From Stenotrophomonas indicatrix (lineage in GTDB: Bacteria > Pseudomonadota > Gammaproteobacteria > Xanthomonadales > Xanthomonadaceae): 64,000 bases of DNA. The stretch spans positions 2,416,001-2,480,000 of the forward strand of contig CP168152.1 in the NCBI GenBank assembly GCA_041545745.1, written 5' to 3'. This document shows positions 36,346 to 43,852 of the stretch, piece by piece. The translations under genes were made by a program, and so were the position numbers. The notes below the pieces were generated by a model. That model saw only the letters and a list, made by a program, of their open reading frames with translations. It had not been told where the DNA came from and searched no databases. Within the stretch, counting starts at the first letter, position 1. Each line of letters starts with the position of its first letter.

Positions 36346-37044
36346 TCAAGCGCCGGGGCGGCGCCCCTGGATCAGCACACGCGCGGGAAAATCCAGCGAC
36401 GCCGGTGGCATCTGGTCGACTTTGCCGATCTGCCGCAGCGCATCGAGCACGGCCACGTCGGCCTCTTCGTTGCCGCTGCCACGCACCAGCTCGACCTTCT
36501 CCAGCCGGCCATCGGGCGCCAGCCAGACATTCACCTGCAGCTGGAACGCCAGGCGCTTGACCCGCGCATCGCGCGAAATCGCCTGCTGCATCAGATAGCC
36601 CAGGTAGCGGCCATAGCTGGCGTTGCCGGCACCGCCGCGGCCAACGCCGGACGAGCCACCGCCGCTGCCCGACTGGATGCCGAAGTTGTCACCACCGGCC
36701 TGTGCATCGGCGTCCATGGTTACCGGGTCGGCGTTGTCCGGCGTCGGCGTCGGCTCTTCGGCAGGCGTGGGCTGGTCCAGCGGTTCCGGCTCAGGCACGG
36801 TCTCTTCCGGCGGCGTTTCCGGCTGGGGTGGTTTTTCCGGTGGCGGCGGTGGCGGTGGTGGAGGTGGCAACGCCAGCATCGGCGGCTGCACCACCGGCCG
36901 GCGCGTGCTGGCGGTGTCCTTGAACAACAGCCACCACACGGCAGTACCCAGTACCAGCAGCGCCGCCAGCACCAGCGCGATCGTCACCAGCAACTGGCGT
37001 CCGCGCGTTCCAGGCTCCTGCAGGGGCGGTCGATGGCCGGCCAT
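36346..37044 (-). CDS. TonB-family energy transducer
   Basis: 232 residues. One TM helix (about 17-40) follows a basic N-terminus, then a long periplasmic Pro/Glu segment with a run of ten prolines (about 60-69), and a TonB C-terminal-like fold (about 150-230: LQVNVWLAPDGRLEKVELVRGSGN, PARVLIQGR). It should span the periplasm and transmit ExbB/ExbD energy to an outer-membrane partner. It starts 3 bp after exbD ends, so it is in the same operon. The likely client is the adjacent porin or TpsB, since no TonB receptor is close. Confidence 0.88.
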   Translation of the reverse strand: MAGHRPPLQEPGTRGRQLLVTIALVLAALLVLGTAVWWLLFKDTASTRRPVVQPPMLALPPPPPPPPPPEKPPQPETPPEETVPEPEPLDQPTPAEEPTPTPDNADPVTMDADAQAGGDNFGIQSGSGGGSSGVGRGGAGNASYGRYLGYLMQQAISRDARVKRLAFQLQVNVWLAPDGRLEKVELVRGSGNEEADVAVLDALRQIGKVDQMPPASLDFPARVLIQGRRPGA

Positions 37045-37047
37045 GAC

Positions 37048-37461
37048 TCAGCCCTGCGCCTTGCCGGTGACCAGGCCGACCTGGGCCAGCTCCAGCCGCC
37101 GCAGCAGGTCCAGCACCTCGACCACACGCGCGTACTGCACCTGCGCATCACCGCGCACGATCACCGGGAAATCCGGCGAGGTTGCCCGTTCGGTACGCAG
37201 GCGGTCCTCCAGCTCGGCCATCGTCACCGGGTACGCATCCAGGAACACCTGGCCGCTGGGGTCGATGGTGATCGCCTTGGTCTTGGGCTTCTCCAGTGCG
37301 GTGCTGTTGCTGGCCTTCGGCAGGTTGACCTCGATGCCGGGAATGGAGGCGTTGCTGGTCAGGATGAAGATCACCAGCACCACCAGCAGCACGTCGACGA
37401 AGGGCGTCACGTTGATGCCCTTCTCGCGCTTCTTGATGCCGAACTTCGCCTTGTAGGCCAT
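37048..37461 (-). CDS. exbD: ExbD-type biopolymer transport protein
   Basis: 137 residues. A single TM helix (about 19-36: TPFVDVLLVVLVIFILTS) contains the conserved Asp23 required for proton-driven energisation in ExbD/TolR. The remaining periplasmic domain matches the family. Gene order TpsB-ExbB-ExbD-TonB suggests a dedicated proton channel for this locus rather than the housekeeping TonB complex. Confidence 0.93.
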   Translation of the reverse strand: MAYKAKFGIKKREKGINVTPFVDVLLVVLVIFILTSNASIPGIEVNLPKASNSTALEKPKTKAITIDPSGQVFLDAYPVTMAELEDRLRTERATSPDFPVIVRGDAQVQYARVVEVLDLLRRLELAQVGLVTGKAQG

Positions 37462-37470
37462 GGCCGTCCC

Positions 37471-39255
37471 TCAGCCCTGGACCGCGGCCGGGCCGCGCCC
37501 GTCCTGCTCTTCGGCCAGGCGGGCGGCGAACTCGTCGATGAACACCGCCATGTCGGCGCCGATCGCTTCGGCGCGTGCCCCCAGCCAGTTGTAGCCGAAC
37601 AGCGCCGGAATCGCGACGCCGAGGCCGGCGGCCGTACACAGCAGCGCTGCGGCCATGCCCGGGGCCACCGAGTTGATGTCCACCGCACCGGCCATCGCCG
37701 CGACCACGAACACCAGCATGATGCCGATCACGGTGCCGAACAGACCCACATACGGCGCGCCCTCGATGGTGGTCGACAGCCAGTTCATGCGCCGCGCCAT
37801 CGCTTCCTGTTCGCGCACCATCACCGCGTCCATCGACGCGCGGATGGCGGCGATGGTGGCCGCGCTCAGATAGCCGGAGTTGCCGTCGCGCTGATGGCGC
37901 TGCTGCATTTCATCGATGGCCACCTGGTAGATGCGCCAAAGCGAGCCGTCGTGCATCGCCGTCGGCACCTTGCCCTGCCGGTCCATCTCGGACAAGGTGC
38001 GCAGCGGCACGCCGGAGAGCTTGCTGAAGCTCTCGGTGAACACCGCATTGGCCTTGCTGGTGCGGCCGAAATGACGGCTCTTGGCGATCATGATCGCCCA
38101 CGACAACAGCATCATCAGGCCGAGGATGGCCACCACCACCCAGGCGTCGAACGGCATCGCCCTGAGGATGAAGGCGAAGTGGCTCTGCCCGGCCGACTGC
38201 TCGTCGGCGCCGTAGCTGATCAGGCGCGAGTCGGCGCCCTGCGCGGTGGCATCGGCCAGCAGCAGCGCCGCTGGGCGCGCCACGCGTGAGATCCGCAGTT
38301 CATCCAGCGCACCATCGAAGTTGGCCAGCGGCTGCGTCGCACCCGGTGCGTCGGCACCCACCACCGCAGCGGTTGTCAGTGCCGGCAATTCACCACTGAG
38401 TTGGGCCACCACGCGGCCGTTCAGATACAACTGCAGCGACCCCTTCTCGGCGCTAAGCGCGAGATGCGCCCACTGCCCTTCCGGGATCGGTTGCGCCGGC
38501 GTGCTGCGCTGACCGTTGAGCTGCACGAACGGCACGCGGTTGTCGATACCCAGCACCAGCTCGGCGGTGCCATCGCGGCGGGCGTAGATCGCCTGCGCGG
38601 TGGTCAGCGCGCCCGGTTTGATCCAGGCAGAAACGGTAAGCGGCGCACCCGCTTCCTGTGCCAGCGACGCACTGGCCGGCAGCGGCAGCGGGCCAGCACC
38701 CAGCTGCACGCCACGCCCGATCACCGTGCTTTCCGCCGCAGGCACTACCGCACCGGCCGTGTTGCCGTAGGCCGTGGTATCACGCGCCGGCGCATTGGCT
38801 TCGGCAAAGTGGTAGACCAGCGTGTAGTCCGGATCGAACACCTGCTGGCCATTGCCGCTGGCCGGTGCCTTCGCGTTGCCGTAGTACATCCAGATCGTCT
38901 GCGGCGCGCTGGCGGTCAGTGCCGGAACGTCCACCCAGACCAGTGCGAGGCCCAGGTTCGGGTCGAACTGCTCGATCTGATGGGCCAGCACGGTGCGACC
39001 GTCGGCAGAAACGAAACGCAGGTCGTTGCCACCGTCCTGGGTGCCATCAAAGCCGAAGTTTCCGGTATGCAGGCGCAGCAGCAGCGGTGTACGCCCGGGA
39101 TTGCCGGCCAACCCCGCACCCTGTGGACCGGCGTCGACGGTGATGGGCTTGCGGTACTTCCATTCGGCCTGCCACCAGTTGGCATCGGCCGCGGCGGCGG
39201 GCAGCGCGATCAGCGCAGCCAGCAGCAGCAACATTCGGGAAAGCAGACGGTCCAT
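37471..39255 (-). CDS. ExbB/TolQ fused to DUF2341 and LamG-like domains
   Basis: 594 residues from the ATG at 39255. Signal peptide 1-23; residues about 30-135 are DUF2341-like (EWKYRKPITVD, NDLRFVSADG, IWMYYGNAKA); about 145-335 are a LamG/concanavalin-like jelly roll (FDGALDELRISRVAR). A TM at 370-390 then starts an ExbB/TolQ/MotA domain (TIEGAPYVGLFGTVIGIMLVF, CTAAGLGVAIPALFGYNWL). A normal ExbB is about 230 residues, so the periplasmic N-terminal half is an addition that may bind a carbohydrate or partner protein. The other Ton genes lie directly downstream. Confidence 0.9.
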   Translation of the reverse strand: MDRLLSRMLLLLAALIALPAAAADANWWQAEWKYRKPITVDAGPQGAGLAGNPGRTPLLLRLHTGNFGFDGTQDGGNDLRFVSADGRTVLAHQIEQFDPNLGLALVWVDVPALTASAPQTIWMYYGNAKAPASGNGQQVFDPDYTLVYHFAEANAPARDTTAYGNTAGAVVPAAESTVIGRGVQLGAGPLPLPASASLAQEAGAPLTVSAWIKPGALTTAQAIYARRDGTAELVLGIDNRVPFVQLNGQRSTPAQPIPEGQWAHLALSAEKGSLQLYLNGRVVAQLSGELPALTTAAVVGADAPGATQPLANFDGALDELRISRVARPAALLLADATAQGADSRLISYGADEQSAGQSHFAFILRAMPFDAWVVVAILGLMMLLSWAIMIAKSRHFGRTSKANAVFTESFSKLSGVPLRTLSEMDRQGKVPTAMHDGSLWRIYQVAIDEMQQRHQRDGNSGYLSAATIAAIRASMDAVMVREQEAMARRMNWLSTTIEGAPYVGLFGTVIGIMLVFVVAAMAGAVDINSVAPGMAAALLCTAAGLGVAIPALFGYNWLGARAEAIGADMAVFIDEFAARLAEEQDGRGPAAVQG

Positions 39256-39292
39256 GCAAAAGGTCTCCGGAGAACGCATCTCAAGGGAAGGG

Positions 39293-40924
39293 TCAGTAGC
39301 TGGTGCTGATGTTGAAATGCAGGCGCGGGTCGTCCTTGCGCGTGACCGGGCCGTCGGCGTAGGGCCAGGCGTAGTCCAGGCGCAGCTGCAGGTGTTCGCC
39401 CAGGCGCAGCTGAGCGCCCAGCCCGACCGACGCCAGGTTGTACTTGTCGCGCTGTTCCGGCAGCGGCTGACGCAGGCGCAGGTAGGCCGCGTCGGCGAAG
39501 CTGTACAGCCGCAGGTCGGTACCGCTCCACAGCGACCACGCCGGGGTGCGCCATTCCAGGTTGGCCAGGCCACCGTAGTCGCCGATCGCTTCGGCCGAGA
39601 GGTAGCCACGCACGGTGTACATGCCACCGGCGGCGAACTGTTCGGCCGAGACCAGCGGCGCATCGGTCGCCTGCAGCGAGCCACGCGCATACCACTGCCA
39701 ATCGTTGCCGAAGGTGTGCGTATTGGAGACATCCGCCTTGAACGCTACGAAGCTCGGGTCGGCCCAGTAGCGCTTCTGACCGAAATCAGTGGCGTTGCTG
39801 CCATAGCCGAACAGACGCCGGGTTCCGGCCACCAGCTGCGTGTTGATGCTCAGCTGATCGTTCTCGCCCTGGCGCACCCCGACGAAGGCCAGGGTGATCG
39901 GCGCGTACTTCAACGGCGTCTTCAGGCTGTCCTTGCCCATCTGCGTGTCTTCTTCGGTGTCCTTGAAGTCCACGCCGAGGCTGAGCTGGCGCCACCACGG
40001 GCTGCTGCCGGTCAGGCGGTAGTTGAGCTTGAGGCCAATGGAATGACCGTTGCCGATCACATTGGTGCCGGTGCCGGTGCCTGCGCCACCTTGTCCGCCG
40101 GCATTGAGTACGCGACTGTCGGATTTGTAGCCCGATGCTTCAAGGCTCCACGGCGTGCCTTCAAAGGGCATCGTGTACGAGGCCGAGAACACCTTCGCCT
40201 GTTTGGTATCTTCCGGCGCAAGGTACACGCCGATGTTGGCGCTGTGCCCGCGCTTCCACAGGTTGTCGTGGGCCAGCGATGCACTCAGGCGCAGCTTCTC
40301 GGTATCGGCGCTGTGGTCGTTGTTGAGCGCCGCACTGGCACGCCAGGGTGACTTCTCTTCCACCTGCAGGTCCACATCCATGGTGCCCGGCACCTGGCCT
40401 TCGCGCACCAGCGGCAGCACCTGGCGGCGGCCACCTTCGTTCATTGCAGTCAGTTCCCTCTGTGCCTGGTCGAAGTCGGGCACCCGCCCCTCGGCCAACG
40501 CCGGTACCCGTTCGCGGATGCGTTCGGGTGACTCATGGCGGGCACCGACCACGCGCAGCTGGCCAATCGGCGTCTGCTGCACCTTCAGCAGCACCACACC
40601 CGCATTGACCTGCTGTTCGGGCAGCTCCACATAGACCGATTGATAGCCGGCCTGCTGATACAGCGCGTTGACTGCATCACGCGCTTTTTCGACATCGGCG
40701 AGCGTCTTGCCGGGGCCGAGGAACGGTTCGACCGCACGTTCGATCTGACGCGCATCGAGCACGGTATTGCCGCGCACGATGTACTCGTTGATGTTCACCG
40801 TGGGCGCTGGCGCGGCGTCCTGCGCGAGCACTGGAAATGGCAACGACGCCAGGGCCAGCAGCAAGGGATGCAGGCGCAGCGGGAGGCGAACGGCACGGCA
40901 CGGAACGGGAGTCATCGAAGGCAT
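39293..40924 (-). CDS. TpsB two-partner secretion transporter (FhaC/ShlB family)
   Basis: 543 residues. Signal peptide (ending VLAQ), a POTRA_2 domain (about 42-115: NEYIVRGNTVLDARQIERAVEPFLG), a second POTRA (about 118-195) and a 16-strand barrel (about 205-543) with the lid-loop motif VRGY. The last residue is aromatic. TpsB proteins secrete one large TpsA through this pore. The partner is surely the 4132-residue protein encoded 3 kb away, since it has a TPS domain. It is the first gene of the minus-strand operon and has a Pho-box-like sequence 77 bp upstream. Related to PdtB of P. aeruginosa, from memory. Confidence 0.92.
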   Translation of the reverse strand: MPSMTPVPCRAVRLPLRLHPLLLALASLPFPVLAQDAAPAPTVNINEYIVRGNTVLDARQIERAVEPFLGPGKTLADVEKARDAVNALYQQAGYQSVYVELPEQQVNAGVVLLKVQQTPIGQLRVVGARHESPERIRERVPALAEGRVPDFDQAQRELTAMNEGGRRQVLPLVREGQVPGTMDVDLQVEEKSPWRASAALNNDHSADTEKLRLSASLAHDNLWKRGHSANIGVYLAPEDTKQAKVFSASYTMPFEGTPWSLEASGYKSDSRVLNAGGQGGAGTGTGTNVIGNGHSIGLKLNYRLTGSSPWWRQLSLGVDFKDTEEDTQMGKDSLKTPLKYAPITLAFVGVRQGENDQLSINTQLVAGTRRLFGYGSNATDFGQKRYWADPSFVAFKADVSNTHTFGNDWQWYARGSLQATDAPLVSAEQFAAGGMYTVRGYLSAEAIGDYGGLANLEWRTPAWSLWSGTDLRLYSFADAAYLRLRQPLPEQRDKYNLASVGLGAQLRLGEHLQLRLDYAWPYADGPVTRKDDPRLHFNISTSY

Positions 40925-41000
40925 CGCGTCGTATCGAAGGGAATGGCCAGGGAGCGGCGCGTGGGTCTACCAACAGGACGTGCAGGCCGCGTCAAAACCG

Positions 41001-41018
41001 CCAACAGTTTTGTGACAG
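41001..41018 (-). promoter_or_regulatory. Pho-box-like sequence upstream of tpsB
   Basis: On the minus strand it reads CTGTCAC-AAAA-CTGTTGG, against the PhoB consensus CTGTCAT-N4-CTGTCAT. Both halves and the 4-base spacer fit, with 11 of 14 consensus bases matching. It lies 77 bp upstream of the TpsB ATG. Phosphate control would suit a T2SS/DING cluster. Confidence 0.5.
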
Positions 41019-41116
41019 CACTGTCATCTGTTGACGATGCTGAAACAGGCGCAGGCGGACACTGCGCCCGGCATACGTCTTCATTGCAAAGCGCCTGCTG
41101 CCTCGGGAGATTCAGG

Positions 41117-41452
41117 ATGTCCGCCACGCTGCTCACACCAAGCCGCCCTGCCCTCCTTCTGGCATTGGCTCTGGCCTCGCCCTGGGCGCAGGCCGGCCAG
41201 GCAGCCAGACCGGCAGACGCAGCGCCATGCATCGAAGTACAGGTCAACGGCGAGCGCATCCCCGCCTGGGACTGCCTGCAACGCAAGCTGGCACCGGCAC
41301 CAGACTCAACCGCCCGCCCCGACATTCCCGAAGCCGAACGCTTGATGCGCAAGCCCGGCAACCAGTTGCTGCAGTACAACCTGGAGGGCACGCGGCAGCG
41401 CATGGGCGATGCATTCGGGCGTTCGGTGGTGCCGCAACGTCCAGCGCGCTGA
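41117..41452 (+). CDS. Small exported hypothetical protein
   Basis: 111 residues from the ATG at 41117. Signal peptide about 1-26 (ending AQAG). A Cys pair in the mature N-terminus (PCIEVQVNGERIPAWDCLQ) probably forms a disulfide; the rest is polar. I do not know the family. It is divergent from TpsB and ends 9 bp before the convergent gspC, and so lies inside the secretion cluster; it could be an accessory or regulator of the apparatus. Confidence 0.62.
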   Translation: MSATLLTPSRPALLLALALASPWAQAGQAARPADAAPCIEVQVNGERIPAWDCLQRKLAPAPDSTARPDIPEAERLMRKPGNQLLQYNLEGTRQRMGDAFGRSVVPQRPAR

Positions 41453-41461
41453 GCGGTGTGT

Positions 41462-41938
41462 TCAGCGCCGCCCCACTGCGGCAGGAACAATGCCATCGGT
41501 GGGCAGCGGCGGCAGTTCGGGCACGGGCAGCGAACGCGGCTGCCCCGCCTGCTGCAGTTCCACCGTGTTGGCGCTGATTGCGGCCAATACGGTGGATGGC
41601 CCCAGACGCTGGCCCGGCACATAGGCCTGGGCAGGTGCTCCATCCACCGACAGCAACGCCAGCGGCGCCTGCCGCCCGGCCATCACCCCCAGCACGGTCA
41701 CGTCAGTCTGTACTGCACCGGGCGAAAGCAGCCGTACCAGCGGCGCGCTCGCTGCGCCGTCGAAGGCCGGGGCAGCGGGCGGGGCAACCTGCACTGCGGC
41801 GGCGGCAACGTGAGCCGGCACCATGAACAGGGCCATGCCCCAGTATGCCGCCACGGCCAGCAGCAGCGCCGCCGCCAGCAGGGTCAACATGCGATTGCGA
41901 TCCCAGCGCCTGCCGTCCATGTTCCGCACCTCCGCCAT
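41462..41938 (-). CDS. gspC: Short GspC-like type II secretion protein
   Basis: 158 residues from the ATG at 41938 (an ATG at 41920 and a longer frame to 41995 are alternatives). One TM helix (about 20-38) precedes a Pro/Ala linker and an HR-like domain (VTVLGVMAGRQAPLALLSVDGAPAQAYVPGQRL...TVLAAISANTVEL). GspC links the inner-membrane platform to the secretin. The protein ends after the HR domain and lacks the PDZ or coiled-coil domain of full GspC proteins (about 270 residues). It is divergent from gspHIJ. Confidence 0.75.
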   Translation of the reverse strand: MAEVRNMDGRRWDRNRMLTLLAAALLLAVAAYWGMALFMVPAHVAAAAVQVAPPAAPAFDGAASAPLVRLLSPGAVQTDVTVLGVMAGRQAPLALLSVDGAPAQAYVPGQRLGPSTVLAAISANTVELQQAGQPRSLPVPELPPLPTDGIVPAAVGRR

Positions 41939-42036
41939 GTTCCTGTGCAGCCACGCTAGCAGCCGCCGCTGACGCTTTTGTTTCATCATCCGCACCTACG
42001 CTGGCAGCAATCGGCAAGGACGGGAGGCGATGTCCG

Positions 42037-42483
42037 ATGCAACGCAGACCACGCGGCTTCACCCTGCTTGAACTGATGGTGGTACTGGTCATCATCGGCA
42101 TCTGCACGGCGGGCATCGGCCTTGGCCTTGGCAGCCTGCTCGACCCTGCGCGGCAGCTGCGCCAGGAATCGGAGCGGTTGGCGCAGCGCCTGCAGGTCGC
42201 GCGCGATGAAGCACGCATCGATGGTCGGCCGATCCGCTGGCAGGCCAGCGCAGAAGGCTATCGCTTCAGCCGCCGCGACAGCGAAGGCTGGGTCGAGCTG
42301 CGGCGCGATGACCTGCTGCGCCCCCAGCAGTGGCAGACCCACGGCATGAAAGTGGAGCCGACGGCCGTCATCGAATTGAGCCCCGAATGGATCGGCGTGC
42401 CGTGGGAGCTGACGTTGTCGCTGGACGGTCGTCGGCTGCGTCTTCGTGATGATGGCAGTGGACAATTGCAGGTCATGCAGTGA
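42037..42483 (+). CDS. gspH: GspH minor pseudopilin
   Basis: 148 residues. The prepilin motif RPRG-FTLLEL at the N-terminus is followed by a hydrophobic helix; prepilin peptidase would cleave after Gly. The start at 42037 has GGGAGG ten bases upstream. The remaining domain matches GspH in length and has the usual WELRRDDLL-like strands. Together with GspI and GspJ it forms the tip of the pseudopilus. The next gene overlaps the stop codon. Confidence 0.88.
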   Translation: MQRRPRGFTLLELMVVLVIIGICTAGIGLGLGSLLDPARQLRQESERLAQRLQVARDEARIDGRPIRWQASAEGYRFSRRDSEGWVELRRDDLLRPQQWQTHGMKVEPTAVIELSPEWIGVPWELTLSLDGRRLRLRDDGSGQLQVMQ

Positions 42484-42842
42484 AGCGGACGCAACACGGA
42501 TTCACGCTGATCGAGGTGCTGATCGCATTGGCCATCGTGGCCATCGCATTGGCGGCGGTGATGCGCTCGGTAGCGGTGGCGACCGATGACCAGTCGCGCC
42601 TGCGGGACCGCCGGCTGGCCCTGCTGTGCGCGCAGGACCGCTGGCAGGAGCTGCGTCTGGTCGCACAGCCTCCCGGCGATGCACGTCTGCTGTGCCTGCA
42701 GGGACGCACCCGCTTCCTGGTGCAGCAGCACCTGGGCAATGGCGCCGACGGACAACCGCAGCTGGAGTTGAGCGTGGTGGCCGAAGATGCACCGAAGCAA
42801 TCGCTGGCGCGGCTGCAGCTGCCATGGACGGCGGCGCCATGA
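42480..42842 (+). CDS. gspI: GspI minor pseudopilin
   Basis: 120 residues starting with GTG at 42480, overlapping the gspH stop by 4 bp. The prepilin motif HG-FTLIEVLIALAIVAIALAA is complete, with Glu at +5. Length fits GspI (about 120-130). It initiates pseudopilus-tip assembly with GspJ and GspK. GspK is not in the visible part of the locus. Confidence 0.88.
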   Translation: MKRTQHGFTLIEVLIALAIVAIALAAVMRSVAVATDDQSRLRDRRLALLCAQDRWQELRLVAQPPGDARLLCLQGRTRFLVQQHLGNGADGQPQLELSVVAEDAPKQSLARLQLPWTAAP

Positions 42843-43453
42843 AACGCGCTGCGCGGGGCTTCACCCTGATCGAAGTGATGATCGCCATCACCATCATGGG
42901 CGTGCTGGCGGTGATCTGCTGGCGCGCACTGGACAGCGTGGCCAACACTGACCAGCGCCTGCGCCAGGCCGATGCCGAGACCAGCACGGCGATGCGGGTG
43001 CTGCAGCAGTTCCAGCGCGATATCGAGATGCGGGCCGACGATGCGTTGATGAACGGTGCAGTGCGCCCGGCCGATCAGCCTGCGCGGCTGCTGCCGCCGT
43101 CGTTGACCAGTGAGCGCCACCCCGATGGCGGCTTCACCCTGGAGATCACCCGCAGTGTCGGTAGTGATGGGCTGCAGTGGCAGCGCGTTCGCTGGTGGCG
43201 GCAAGGCAGCACGCTGTGGCGCGCCAGCGGTGTGCCTTCCGATCATTATCCGCTGCCTGCGCCTGAGCCGACGCGCGGGCTGCTGGTGGTCCGTGATGTG
43301 CAGCGCTTCGAGGTGCGCGCATGGCAGCCGGGGGTGGGTTGGGCGATGCTGCCGAGCCAGGGCGAGGTACTGCCGGCGACCGGTCTGGAGTTGCGGTTGG
43401 GGTTGCGTGATGGACGCGGGCCGTTGAGTTACCGGCGGGTGTTGGCGCTCTGA
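42839..43453 (+). CDS. gspJ: GspJ minor pseudopilin
   Basis: 204 residues from the ATG at 42839, overlapping gspI by 4 bp. The prepilin motif RG-FTLIEVMIAITIMGVLA is followed by a beta-rich domain (LEITRSVGSDGLQWQRVRWW, GVGWAMLPSQGEVLPATGLELRLG). Length is typical. It is the last of the plus-strand gsp genes; the SMAG tandem array begins 5 bp after its stop. Confidence 0.88.
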   Translation: MKRAARGFTLIEVMIAITIMGVLAVICWRALDSVANTDQRLRQADAETSTAMRVLQQFQRDIEMRADDALMNGAVRPADQPARLLPPSLTSERHPDGGFTLEITRSVGSDGLQWQRVRWWRQGSTLWRASGVPSDHYPLPAPEPTRGLLVVRDVQRFEVRAWQPGVGWAMLPSQGEVLPATGLELRLGLRDGRGPLSYRRVLAL

Positions 43454-43457
43454 AGGA

Positions 43458-43705
43458 GCATCCACGCATGGCGTGGATCTACTGAACTGCATCCACGCAT
43501 GGCGTGGATCTACTGCGCTGCATCCACGCATGGCGTGGATCTACTGAACTGCGTCCGCGCATGGCGGGGATCTACTGGGTTGCGTCCGCGCATGGCGGGG
43601 ATCTACTGGGCTGCATCCGCGCATGGCGGGGATCTACTGGGCTGCATCCACGCATGGCGTGGATCTACTGAACTGCGTCCGCGCATGGCGGGGATCTACT
43701 GCGCT
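43458..43705. repeat. Eight-unit tandem array of SMAG repeats (31-bp period)
   Basis: Eight head-to-tail 31-bp units share the frame GC(A/G)TCC-x-CGCATGGCG-x-GGATCTACTG. Units 1, 2, 3 and 7 are of the CCACGC...GTGGAT type; units 4, 5, 6 and 8 have the paired change CCGCGC...GGGGAT. Linkers vary (AACT, CGCT, GGTT, GGCT). There are no spacers and no cas genes, so it is not a CRISPR array. Confidence 0.92.
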
Positions 43706-43713
43706 GCTCCCCG

Positions 43714-43743
43714 GTCGCCGGGCGCTGTCCCGCGCCCGGCGAC
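43714..43743. terminator. Strong hairpin between gspJ and tpsA
   Basis: Perfect 12-bp stem GTCGCCGGGCGC/GCGCCCGGCGAC with a 6-base loop. It lies between the convergent gspJ and TpsA ends, after the SMAG array. Confidence 0.7.
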
Positions 43744-43852
43744 GCCGTGTCGGTGGTCCTCACCGCTGATGGCTGCTCCCTGCCCTCGGTGCCGTCCTGG
43801 CTGGGGCCGCCACCGTTCCCTGGCAGCTGGCCCGATCCTGTGTGGCGTGGAT

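Noticed and set aside
43458..43705. CRISPR-like periodic array
   Set aside because: No variable spacers, period only 31 bp, and no cas genes; the units are SMAG repeats.
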